DNA from: Lichenostomus cassidix
Lineage: Eukaryota > Chordata > Aves > Passeriformes > Meliphagidae
DNA: 64,000 nucleotides
Assembly: GCA_008360975.2 (NCBI GenBank)
Contig: CM039187.1
Span: 17,253,094 to 17,317,093, forward strand
Direction of reading: 5' to 3'
Shown: positions 1-12,400 of the stretch, one piece after another
Position numbering within the stretch: position 1 is the first letter of the stretch
How the letters are laid out: each line of letters begins with the position of its first letter
The notes under the pieces: model-generated
What the model was told of the DNA's origin: nothing
Database searches by the model: none
Seen by the model: only the letters and a program-made list of their open reading frames with translations
Program-made: the position numbers and the translations under genes

Positions 1-389
1 GGTCTCTGATGGCCCAACCTGAAACAGAAGCATACCTCTGTCATTTTACTGTCTGTGAGCTTAAGATCTATTTTAAAAGCTCTATTGGCTACTACAGGGA
101 AAAAAAAAAAGGCCAAAATCCTCATTTTCATTTCTGCCATTGGAAGAGCAGAATAATTAATTTAAACAAAGGAAAAGACACTCCTGAAAATAAAGTGGGG
201 AATCCAATTTCTGAGTGATGCTGTATTACACTTCAGTGGTATGTCAGGAAAGGAATGTTGGCTCATCAACTCTCAGCAATTCTTTAGGCACAATATTAAT
301 CTCACTTCTAAAACACTCAGTCTTTCAGGGTAGTCCAAGAGTAACCCTTAAATAACAACAATTTGTTGCCCAGTGTTCCTGTCCTGTAC
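1..389 (-). other. WDFY4: WDFY4 intron 39, 5' part
   Basis: Begins with gtacag at 389-384. No further exon, repeat or other signal recognised before the window edge. Confidence 0.7.
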
Positions 390-467
390 CTGTATGTGGT
401 CCTTGTACAGAGATGCATACAGCTCCTGCCCAACTCTTCGGTACTGTTCCATACATGACACAAATCC
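390..467 (-). CDS. WDFY4: WDFY4 exon 39, residues 2243-2268 (last exon in window)
   Basis: 78-nt exon. Acceptor GTTTCTTCTAG|GGA and donor CAG|gtacag; phase 0 at both ends. It encodes [20 protein letters not shown] and YKDHIQ, matching human [25 protein letters not shown]. It is 10.2 kb from the previous exon. The next exon should begin with an arginine/lysine-rich segment beyond position 1. Confidence 0.95.
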
Positions 468-3400
468 CTAGAAGAAACATCAGAACACATTGCACTAAGG
501 TGCTGCAGGTGTAAATCCTGTGAGGGGCAGAAGCAGGCATTATTTGCTCTGTCTTTTATTAGAACAATTAAGGAATATGGCATGTCTGCAAGTCTGATGG
601 CTCTGCAGACAGTGTAGTGATGAATCAATCACCTGAGAGCAAGTTGCTCACTTACACAGGGAATATAAACTTGGACATGATCTTAACAAAGGTCATTAGT
701 GGAAATACTCAGAAGTTTCTCAGAAGGAGAAAGAAAACAGCAAACACAATTTAGGGCTGCTCTTTTTGGAGTTGAATTAGTGCTGCAAGTAGCATAAATG
801 ACAATTATCTCTTGTAGAGACCCCGACTGAGGTAAGGATCTATAGTGATCCATCTGATCCTTTCTGCATAAACAAAGTCCAAACAAAGGTATGGTCCATG
901 TCCTCTTTCTTAAGACAGGAAATTAACTGTTTCCTAACACATTTTTGAGATTTAGGAGCTTAAGTCCTCTGGCAAAAAGTGACTTGGTGTATAAAAACAC
1001 TACTTAATGTGATTGTAATGCAGGGATGTCTGAGCTAGCTCCAAAACTGGAAACTTTTAGAGCTGTGATAGTGCAAGGTGACATCCATAACAACACCCTC
1101 TGCTCCACAATGTTACTGCAGACATTTTTTTTTCCTAATCGGAGAGGGAAAGAATGTGGAAAGGCTGAGTGTGTAGCTGAAGCATTAAACAAACAGAAAA
1201 AAAAAATAAAGGAACCAAGAATGGTTGACCATTAAGTGCATTACAGAGAGTATCACAAGTGCATGTCCTTTGATAAATACCTGAGGATTAGATGTGGCAG
1301 AGAAGGCAGAAGCTACTCAGAGATTATACAAGAGAGGTGAGTGCCCCCAGTGCCATATGAAAGCTGTCACATCCAGCTGCACTTCCCTGACAAAGGTGAG
1401 ATTGTTGGGAGTTACAGCACGAAGCTAAACTTGCTGCCAAGTCCCAGCCTCTTACTACCTAAAGCCATGCATCAGGTAGGTAACTTTCAAATGCATGGAC
1501 TCTGCCACGCTGGCAGAGATCACTTGCAGCAAACTGTCTGGCTGCTGCTTGCACTGGACCCTAATTAAGTTAACACACAAGGCCTGGGTGTTGTGCTGAT
1601 TACTGCTGGCTGCTAGCCAGGTCTGTAACCCTGCCGCGAAGTCACATTTATTGGTGTTTCCCTGCAGGAAGCTCCTGTTTTACACTGATGAAAGTCATTA
1701 TATTTTTGTTTGTTTAAAGCATCATTAAACCTGTAATCACAGTTGTGGCCTCACAAAACTATTCCATAATTCATATAAAACTCCCATAAAGGCTGACCTA
1801 GAAAGCAACAGCATCTCTCTGCTGTTAAACCAGTCCCAGTATAAGAGAAGAACTGAGATCCAAGCTCTATGTGGACTTAAGACAAAACCATTCAGAACTG
1901 AAAACCAATACCTCCATTTTAGATATTCACAGGCTATTCAAGCCAAGTCACTGCTCTACTGGCAGCTGTTTCAAAGTTGCACATTGTCTGTATTTCACTC
2001 ATAGTCATCAGTCAGACCCTTAAGATCAAAGCCCATATTGCAAAGATTCTCACTGACCCAGCTCCTAGCACTTGAAACATATGAACAGTCCTAAGAAGAA
2101 AAAATTCTGCTTGCTACATCTGGTCAACTGAAGACTAACCACTTTGGCTTCCAAATGAGCTACAGCTAGCCAGCTTCAACCAGATGAACATGTCCCTGTT
2201 GGTCCCACAGGAAAACCATCTGGTTGTAAAGTGAAATGAGCAGTTAACAAAATTGGAGAGGACTGTGATTGGAAGGAAAAAAAAAAGCCACACAAACCAA
2301 ACCAACACACAAAAGCAAAACCTGAAAAAGATATCCAATAAACATGGAGAACATAGACCAGGGTACTGTTTACTAAGTGTTCAGTCAAAACAATTACACT
2401 GTAATGCTTAATTAACAACTAGCGCAAACAAGTTTCTAAAAAATAAACAGATTCTATTAAAAATTGTAGGTGGTTATCCTTCAAAAGAGCAACTTTTTAT
2501 GGAGTAGAGTAAATAGAACAGTGCCACAGTAAAAGCTTTTTTGAACAAGAGCGTGGCAGCTTTGATAATCATTAATGTAGTGTTACATAAGGTTTGAGTT
2601 TCATATGTAGAAAAGCAAGTTTAAATGTAAGAAATATAAGGTGCATTTTAGGGAAAGGCATACTAAAGGGCCTTTTTGATCAACCCTTTCTTAAAAATCT
2701 GAGTATGAAACCATGCTTTAAGTCTTTTTTTATACAGATTTCTCTACTTTGCAGCCTTAGGCAATCCCATTGTAAGTAGAATCAGATCATTTCACTGCCA
2801 CATATTCCCCAGCCAATATTTAGAGCTTGAAAATGTGATAGAATTTACAAGTTATATTCCTATTAAAAAACCAAAACCAATCACAGACTCAAAACCTGTT
2901 TCTTCTCTTGCTGCATTGAGTCCTCAAATAAGGGAGAAAATGATTAGCACTGAGGAAATCCAGAGTGTGAATTTTCTATAACTTCTTTCAACTAAAGCAA
3001 TTGAGAGACTGTTTATAATGAGAAAAGAAAAAAAGAAAAGAAAAAAATAAAAGATTGAGGTGTGACTTATAAGTTAACAAAACTCTACTGAGCTTTGGAA
3101 TGCTTTATGTCTGATTTTTGAAAATATATATAGATCACTTAACACTCCCGCACCTCATAAATATTCAGGCTTGCCATAATAAACTCATATTGCATGATAC
3201 AGACACTGCATGTACCACAGTTCTTTCCTCAAGAAACATTATGTCATCAGGCCTCTGCACTTGGAAGCTTTCTTTTTATGTGTTCTGTTACAGACTATAC
3301 ATGCACGCAAAAGTATGTGCCAAAACTCTTAATACATGAAAATAAACTTCAAGACAAAATAATTTTGGACTTGTAAGAGACACAAGGAAAACCCAAATGT

Positions 3401-6400
3401 TTAAACCCCTTGCTGTGTCAGTGGCAGTGCCAAAGAGTTTTTGCATGACAGAAACAAATCTGATGACCCTGACTGAAGAAATCACTGTGTTTAGGGATAT
3501 GCTTGGGCATGCATTTCACAACTTTTATGTACAGGCTGTCTGCTAGTGAAGGGGGGCAGACCCGCTTTCAATCCAAACATTAAAGGTATCAACACACAGA
3601 CAACATATATGCAGCACTTGAATCTCAAAAATGCCAATTAAAAATATTTAAAATCTTTATGGAACATGACTCCAAAAGAAGGAAATGGGAAATTTGCATC
3701 ATTAGAATGAAGAATATTACATTATACCAATGTGGTGCACTTCACATCTGGAATCAAACAGAAAAGGAGATGAAATAGAACACTGAGTAAATGCCATTTT
3801 ATAAAGAGGAAATTGTTCAGTTTTTCTTAAGCATATATTTCCTGGCGGCTCAACATTAAATGGCACCCACTTATGGTGCAGTATTGCTCTTCTCAGCAGC
3901 CCCATATCCCACCTCTGTCCACTGAACTGCATGCCTTAGCCAGTGTAGGGATGTGACATAGTCAGGAGGAAGAGAGTTTCTCACAAAGGCAAATGACTTT
4001 TGCAGGCATCATCTAGAGACAATAAAGTTTTCATGGAACAGTCCTGAACCACTATGACTTACACAGGCACAGAGCCAGACTGTCAGTAAAGTTTTGAGCC
4101 TAAACTCTTTGGAGATATGAAAACTATCTTCTTTATTCATGGCAGTTATCATGCTCCTCCTTTTTCCACACATCTAACCAGAACGTGCAATTAATGCTCA
4201 CAACTCCTGGTCCTTCCTTGCTAAATCAATCAATCCCTTCCTCATCAGGCTCGCTAGCAGAGGACAGGATTAAAATTATCATGGCAGCTTTACAGAGAAG
4301 CATTTGAGTGCTATGGTAAACTACTAGAGCTGGGGGAAGTCTCCAGTGCACCAGCCCTGTTCAATTCAAATAGAGACAAAGTGCAGAACATCTCCAAATC
4401 TGCTCCTGCTACTAAATCTGACTCAGAGACCAGGTACACTGATACTCTGTGCAAACAATAAGCCACCCATCTTGAGACCAGATTACTTTTCAAGTAGGTG
4501 ACTATGCACTTGGCACCAAGTAGGTTCATTTCATAAGAGGAAAAATTGTTACATTACTCCTCAAGTAACAATCATTAAGCTAGGGCAGATAATGTTTTCC
4601 TTAGCAGATTAAAGAGTGGTTTATCCTAGTCCTTCACATACACTCTCCACACTGAGGGTTGTTTGCAAGTTCTTTTGAATCACAAAATTGTTATTGCTGT
4701 GTGGATTTTATTGTTGCTTTGCCAAAATTCATTTAGCTTTTCGACAGACTGAGTTCCAGCAGTTAAGTGTTGCATGGAAGCTTCGTGCCTCAACCCACTA
4801 GGAGGCTAATGCACTGTGCCAACTGCTCCTAAGGATCATGGATGGATTCCTGGCATTGCCAGTTGTTTGGGGAATAGCAGACCTAATGAGAAAATCCTCC
4901 ATATTTCAGTGCACCATAAATGTACCCACACACAGGGACGGGTTTCAAAGGGTAAACCAAAGTGTGGTGTGTACATGTGATGAGACTTCCACACTGTATT
5001 TATCAGCTAAGCCCAGGCAGTGCAGAAGCCAGTCTACTTCTATAGCAACCCCAGGTCTGTATGTGTGCGCGCATGCACACAGCCCTGCAACAGATGATAC
5101 TACTGAACAGATTATTTCCTGGGAGAAGAGATAACTTGCCTCCTAATAGCAAAAAGCACAATGTGAGTCAAAGCATGTTTGTTCTTTATTCCTATCGCTG
5201 AGAATGGCTTCTGTGACTTTGGGATAATTCATTCAAACTCTTGAGGACTCAGTTTCCATCCTGTTACAGGAGAGGTATTAGATTTTATCTCTGAAGTGAA
5301 AGGTAAAGGTCAGACTTTAGTATTATGGGGAATAGCAGTGGAGTCTCTTCTTGCCTTCACTTGTTCTTACTCACTGTTTTCCTATTTCTATTTAAAATGC
5401 TGAAGTCCTACAGGTGTATGTAACTTAGGGCTTTATTACACACTATTATGTAAATGCGTTTGTCCAGCAGCCTCATGCACTGGCATTTTCTGATTACATT
5501 TGAATCATGGCTTTTATTTAAGCAAAATGTGCCCTTCTAATCCTTTGGCTGATGAAAGAATTCTGTAAACATCAGTGTATGCTTAGAGGTCAGAGTACGA
5601 AAAAAGGAAACATCTCTCTCCTGACCCATAAAAATACCAGTTTTCCTAAAATGACTTAAATTTAAAGGTGACAGGATTACTTCTGGAGTTTTTTAGTGCA
5701 TGTAGTTCAAGCTGCTCTGCAGCAGAAAGCATAAATAGAATACAGATAGATACAAGCAAACTTTTTAATTTGGCTAGCAAAGATGAGAGCAACAAGAAAT
5801 GAATGGTCACAGAGTTCAGCACAGTTAGCAACCTCTGCCCTCACTTAGAAGAAATATCTAAGTCAATCTCACAGAGATTTCTAGAATCTCCCTTGATTTT
5901 GTGTTCTTTACTTTTCAGTTTAAATTGACACTTCAGTCTTTTGAATTCAAACCATTTCTTTCGGAAATCATGATGAATAAAATGCTGAATCAAAAAACTG
6001 GAAGAAAACAGACATATTTGAACCAAGAAATATGAAAAATTGTTTGTCTGTGTATTCAGCAAAGAAAAGATGTTTCAGTGGATAGCAATTGTTTCTAGGG
6101 TTTTTCTGCAACCAAATAAAACTCGTCTTTCATCCACATTAACACCATTCGACTCATTTGGCAGCACCTCTGTTATGGGAAACTAGAACTCTGCAACCAG
6201 CAGCTCCTGAAACATGAGACTTTGATGAGCTTTAAATATTAAATTCCACTTGCCGAAATCCTATATCCAAGCTTAAACCTGACCCAGACACAATCTCTAG
6301 CTTGAAAGGCAAAAGTATATTTTACTTTTAAAACAATATGCGGGAGAAGTAACAGGCAACATTTCCATACAACTTGTAATTCAATGAAGGGACTTCCCTC

Positions 6401-9400
6401 CCACAGAAGACCACTGAGTTTAAAAACACAGGAAAACTCCCTCTGAAGAGCTACCCACAAAAAAATTTGTAAGTCATATCTCTTACGTTTCAGGTTTTGA
6501 AATGAAACTGATATAAATCAAGAAAGAAACAATTTTGCTAGGATAGGTTTTCTACTGTGATAGCACTGTGCTATCACACGCCATCTCCTGTAGCAACCTC
6601 TGTTGAATTTTTAGGGGACAGACTGAGGGACCTGTGCACCTGAGTCAGCCTAAAGATTTGTATTCATCATACAGTTACATTCCAATTCTCAGCTAAACAA
6701 CTATCTTCAGTGAATGGGGGAAATTATTCCCCTACATTTCAGAAAGTCTAGTCATTTGTATCACGTAATATGAAATAGCTCTGTATTTTATGTTTTCATG
6801 CAATTCTTATCTCACACTGACCTGTTGAATTATTTCTTTATGATCTTGCAAACAATCTGAAAATGATAAATGAGCAGTGTGTGACATGTGTGTAAGAGGA
6901 CATGAAAATTTTTTGTTCAAAGTTAAAGAAACTTTTTTTCAGCTTGCTATGGCATGCTGTAATTTAGCTTTGAGCCAGTTATTTAACAAGACAATAATAT
7001 TATAATGGAAATTGTTTAATATACATCATTAATAGTAAAGTGCCTGCTTTCACTGAAGTAAAAAAAAGTGTGCTATAAGCAGTTTTGAAATGAATATTTG
7101 ATTCCAAAGTTCCCTTGTGCGTTTAATGACATGCTAATTTACATTTTAATTACTTCCTAAGAAATCAGAGCATTTGTTGACAGAAGAACATAATGTCAAC
7201 TTCACGGTGCACTGTTGGTGGATAGTTAATGAACTTAATTAGATAATTAGTGATGTTAATTATCCTTTTATTATGAAGATAAACATGTTACACAAATGAT
7301 GTTCTTTTCAAAGAAATATCATTAAATTTTTGCTTGTTTTAACTCAGTTAACTTGAAAAGCTGATAAAAGACCAACTGAGTGATTGGTAAGGAAAAGATT
7401 TAGGTAAAGTTTCTGGCTTTGCAATTACAAGTGAAGACTGGGATTAAAAAGACCTTTTCTATTTCACATTATATGGGCCTTTGGCATAGAGGAATGCAAT
7501 TAATCAACGAAAACAGTAGAGGACAGACATGATCAGGCCTCCGGTAAAACTGAGGAGGCTCTGCATTTCATGTAAAGAATAATAGCTATATCTACAGCTC
7601 TGAGGCAGTGTGTCTTACAGGAGTTAGAAATATGGTGCTCGTAAAGAACCTCAGGAGAAGGAAAAGCTGTTGACTGATTTACAGTTGACTGAAATACAAT
7701 TGTTACAGTGGTCCTTTGCTGCTCTTGCAGCTTTTTGATGATATCAAAAACAATCACAGTCATTGCTAACCTAAAAATTAAATACATATTCTACATTTTG
7801 AGAGCAAAACTTGGGGAGAGGGGGGAAGGACGAAAAAGATCAAGAGATCAAAAGGCTCACATTGAAACAGGAAAGTCAGTGATTTGAAAACCTTTGGCAC
7901 TGTATTCAGTCTTACAGACCTCCCTGCTGGCAGATTTGCCGAACTCTGTCACCTGCAAGCATCAAAAAATCCAGCTTTGTACAGTGCTCCTCTTGCTCCT
8001 GCACGACTGCTCAGACTTCCAAGAAAGTACAAAACAGCAATTACCCAAGCAGATCATTGCCATTCTACTACCAGAAATGTAATTACACTCTCTTTTCTAA
8101 CTGATCATGCCTCCTAGACAAAGACACAAGCAAAGCATTAGATAGCACAATAGATTCAGAAATATGCAGAAAACACAGATGCACTTGATGACTAATTCTC
8201 ATACTTGCCACCAAATAGCAGGAAATTGGCTTTGCTGATGATGAAGAACATGAGCAAAAGTACAGCGGAAACATGGGGCCTGATCCTTTGCTGGAGAGAG
8301 TACTTTGAATTTTGCTTATTTTTCCAGACTCAGGATCGGGTCTCAAAAGTACACTTCCTATCTGGTAAATAACAACAGGGAAAAATTTAAAAGGAGTGTT
8401 TTGCTGCTTGTTTTTTTTTTGTTGTAATCTGCAGCAAATACTACTTCTGCTTCAACATCCCTTTATTTTTCAATCGATAAAGGAATCAAATTAATAACCC
8501 AGAAAACAACCCATTTATTCTTTCTACTAGGCACACCTCTGAACTCCTGGAAGAATTTCTGCACTTCTCTCACTAAATTTTGCTCAGTTAGGAGCACATG
8601 TTGTTATTTTACCATGCGATTTAAATTCTTTGTTCTGCACTATGTAGTTCTATTGTTATTTTTCCTTTAATCTCCATGTTTCAACCAGGTGCCTATTGCT
8701 GTAGGATGTAAGTCCGTAACTGGCAGTAGTGAAGACAGAGGCCATTAGTGAACACAGAAGTCACCTGACACAAAAAGTGATAGAAAATAACATTGCAGCA
8801 TTTTTTAAAGAGACTACCAAAGTGGTAAAAAAATGAGTTAGAAGCACAAACACTCTATACTTTTAATATAAGTTTTTTAATGTGAGTAAGTGTATGAAGG
8901 AAGAGGGCTGTTGACAGGCAACTAAATTTACTTCCTCTTAGATTTCACCTCTCTAAAAAGTGCATCAAATTCTGAAAGACAGGCTGGAGGGAGAAACGGG
9001 GAGAAGAAAGGGGAGAAGAACATTTGGAACTGTAGCTTCATATCTCATTTAGAAGAACAATTTATCAGAGCTGTGGAGCTGTCAGTAGTTGACATGATAA
9101 GGAATAACACCAAGTGAGTAATGTTTCTTCCAAACCCAGCTCCTTTAATTACAAGCAGCTTCCTTGCAGAAGAGAGACAGAAGATGTAGAAACACCAATT
9201 TCATGCACTTGTGCCTGAATAATGTCTCCGTGCTGCCTTTTCCAGATGGCAACCTTTTCACTGGAGGAACTAATGATGTGGGCATATTTAGGGAAAAACC
9301 AATAACAGAGTCTTTAACCTTCAACAGCAAAAAGCATGTTGTACAAAATGTTCCTTGGGATACATTTACAAATATCAATTACATTGCTCACTGAGGTGTA

Positions 9401-12400
9401 ATCAGCTGTAATAATCAAAATTAATTTTAAAAAATAATTAAACAGACCCCAGGGCAAATAGTCGACACTCTTGTAGTATGACATCACAGTATACATATGT
9501 ACCTGGGAAGAACTTGCTCACTCTGTAAGCAGCAAAGTGATTTTAAGGAATGAGAAGGATTCTGTGGCATGCTGAAAAATACCTTGCAGTTCAGTAAGGT
9601 ACTATCAGACATATTAGCTAGGTATCATAGTGTTCCTGGTCAACACACCTGGAAGTGAACCAGGCATCACCTGGCATAAAGCTGCAATCTCACATGGCTG
9701 GAGCCTAGAAGGTTAAGGATCCCTAAAGTGATGCTAATACTAGACTCATTGTCTCCTCAGGAGGAGAAAAAAGCCTTTAATACGTTGAGCATCACAGTAG
9801 CACAAGCTTGGTTTAAAGCTCGGAGTACTCTGTCGATGCACTTGTGCCCTATACTATAGCTAGTTACTCTATCCCTAGTACACTTGAACAAATAGCATCT
9901 ATCTGGTGCTTTTTATTTCCATTTTTGACAAATGATCAGCAAAAACATGGAAGTGGCCCTCTCTTTCAGCAAAGGAGGAGCTCACACATGGAAAAGATAG
10001 TTCACCTTCACTGCTGACAGTAGGAATTATGCATACTCGACAACCCCATCCATGGATTATATACCAAGAGTTCTTTCCTTATCTCTAGGGGCTAAACTAA
10101 AATTTGGACCTTCAATACTTCATATTGAGTAGGAAATGTAAAGACAGTACTATAGTAATACCTGAGCCTTTCTACTAATTCAGTGCCTGAAGGACAAGGT
10201 TTACATAGGTAATGCAAATCAAAAGCAGCAGCAAAGCTGGCATCTCCTCACCTTGCTCCACCCCAAGCAGAGCCCTGTAAGCCCTGGGGTCTGTTTAATT
10301 ATTTTTTAATTACAGGTTGTAAGCCCTGTAAGCACAAACATATCCAGGCTGCTTAGGTTTTTCCTTTCAATTGCCATAATTGGGCCCTATGCAAAAAGTC
10401 TGCATTAATAGACTATACGAACAGGCTGCCAAGAGAAGTTCTTCAGGTCACTATTTCTTTGTGATTATTTCTAGCAGCCTCGAAAAGGAACCTCAGCTGC
10501 AATAGGTGTCTAGTTTACAGTAGAACATGTCAACCAACAGACACACTGAGAAGCCTCCCAAATCCAGACAAACTCTCCAGAGCTATATAAAAGGCAAAAC
10601 AATGACAGACCCAGAAAAGACAAAGAGCAAAATTTACCTCTGATTTGCATGACATTTCCTTTGCATTTCGGCCAGGTATGAACTTAATAGCTGAAGAGAG
10701 GCTTTCACTCCAGGAACTGTGCTTGCTCTGGGACAGGCTTGGCCCTGCTTTATTCTGGAGAAGCTTCTTTTCAGATACTGTAGGCCAAAACAGACAAAAA
10801 AAGCTTGTAAGACTTGAAGTTGAGCCTTCTGAGCCTGTCAGAAGATAGAGGGGTTCTATCCATTACACAAGACAAAACAATACGGCAGTGTGTCACTCCA
10901 GATGAATTTTTTTTTGTTTTTATGAGAATTGATCAAACACATACTTCTCAAGTTTTTATTTAAAAGCCTCACAGAGGTCAGCACAGATCATTTTCATTAC
11001 ACAGACAAACTGTGAATCACTGCAGCACTACACACATTGCAATGCCCTTCTTCAACCATATATTCTCCCTTTTAAATCTTCCTATAGGATACAATCATCT
11101 AAGGAGATTTCTCTTTCTTGCAGCACAGCATGAGCCCTATGACATCACCAGGTGATTAGAGAAGGGCTGGGTTATTACAGAGAAAGCAATCACAGCCCTT
11201 AAGGAGAGAAACTGAGAATCTGCTTTCTCAGCAGGTGATGGGCAGAGGAAAGGTATAACCAAGGAATGACAGCTTTCCACCAGGCACCCCATTTATCATA
11301 ACGTCTTTTCTTACTACAGTGAGTGTTCCATAAAAGAACAGAGACCTAGCAAGTGCTGCCAAGCTTTCGTCATAATTTCTTCCCACAAAGGAGTGATCTC
11401 TGTTATCTTCATGTCCCTTTCCTTGTCATTTCCTTTTACAGAAAGATCCATCTTGTAAATGTCCTCCAGAGCCTGCCGCCTCTGAGAAATGAGCTGCTTC
11501 CAGATGATTTCTACTGTTCTCAGAATCTCTTGGCGGACTAGGAGACAAAAGTAAAATAAAAAAAAAAAGATTCATCAGTTGTGTTTTCAAGTCAAGCAAC
11601 AGGTAAAGAAAAAACATTTCATTTGGAACAGCTCTGTCCAGAGTAACTGCCTCCACAGATTCTAAACCAGACTAGATAATCTAATAGAGAAAACAGGACA
11701 TTTATGATATTTCAACTGCTTGAAAGAAACATGTAGGAGTGACACAATGTTTTAACTGGTTTCTGCCTTGGAAAACCATTTCAGCAGAATTTTGATGATC
11801 TTATTATCATGCATAGAATGCTAAAACACATAAAGGACATTTATTTATGTTGCCAAACATCACTGGAGATGGCAGGACAAAGGTAACCAACCAAGTTGTG
11901 AAACAATTTGACGCAGCAGGAGGATAGTGAACAAGGAAGTCCTGAGTTGTTTTGCTCTATTTTTCTGCGAACCAGACTGATTTGGTTGCATCATAACCAA
12001 GTCAATATATATTAAATAATAAAAAATAGAGAACACTGCTCTACTGTTTGGTTTGACTGACCACACTAAATCCAACCCAAAGTTTTTTCTGTGTTTCTCT
12101 TAAATGCTCAACATGCTTCTTTCTGCATGTAACAGACATAGTCTGTATGGGCCTTGAAAAAAGAAATAGAGCTACAAATAGTACGTATCTGGCCACTTAT
12201 ACTGGCCATAAAATGGAGGAGAGATCTCCAAACTGATATCATTACTCCTGAGGATGTTGACTGTGACTTTTGAATAAAAAGGCTTGATGCAAACCCAAGT
12301 AATTTTTTAGCATAACCTTCCTTTCTTTTTGCCTGCAGTGCCTATACACCAAAGAGGAAATCAGAGGCACTTGCACAGGCTGCTCAGGACAGGTGTTTTT

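Larger units (their letters stand above)
468..10637 (-). other. WDFY4: WDFY4 intron 38 (10.2 kb)
   Basis: Largest intron in the window. Human LRRC18 is nested in a WDFY4 intron, but no leucine-rich-repeat frame of about 260 codons is present here, so that gene is not in this intron as a single exon. It contains an A-rich simple stretch (about 3021-3050), an alternating purine/pyrimidine tract (5058-5081), a 23-bp palindrome (6556-6578) and a TAAT-rich block (about 6950-7340). No recognisable transposon copy. Confidence 0.75.

Noticed and set aside
7533..7787. 84-codon minus frame preceded by a good-looking acceptor (TTTTTAG)
   Set aside because: It would fall between exons 38 and 39, where the protein is continuous with human; no homology and no good donor.
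11341..11460. Suspected single-base frameshift in exon 37
   Set aside because: Came from a misread of the reverse complement; rereading positions 11401-11460 restores an uninterrupted frame.
11426..11656. 76-codon minus frame overlapping exon 37
   Set aside because: It is one base out of the true frame; the in-frame reading gives the conserved [12 protein letters not shown] segment.
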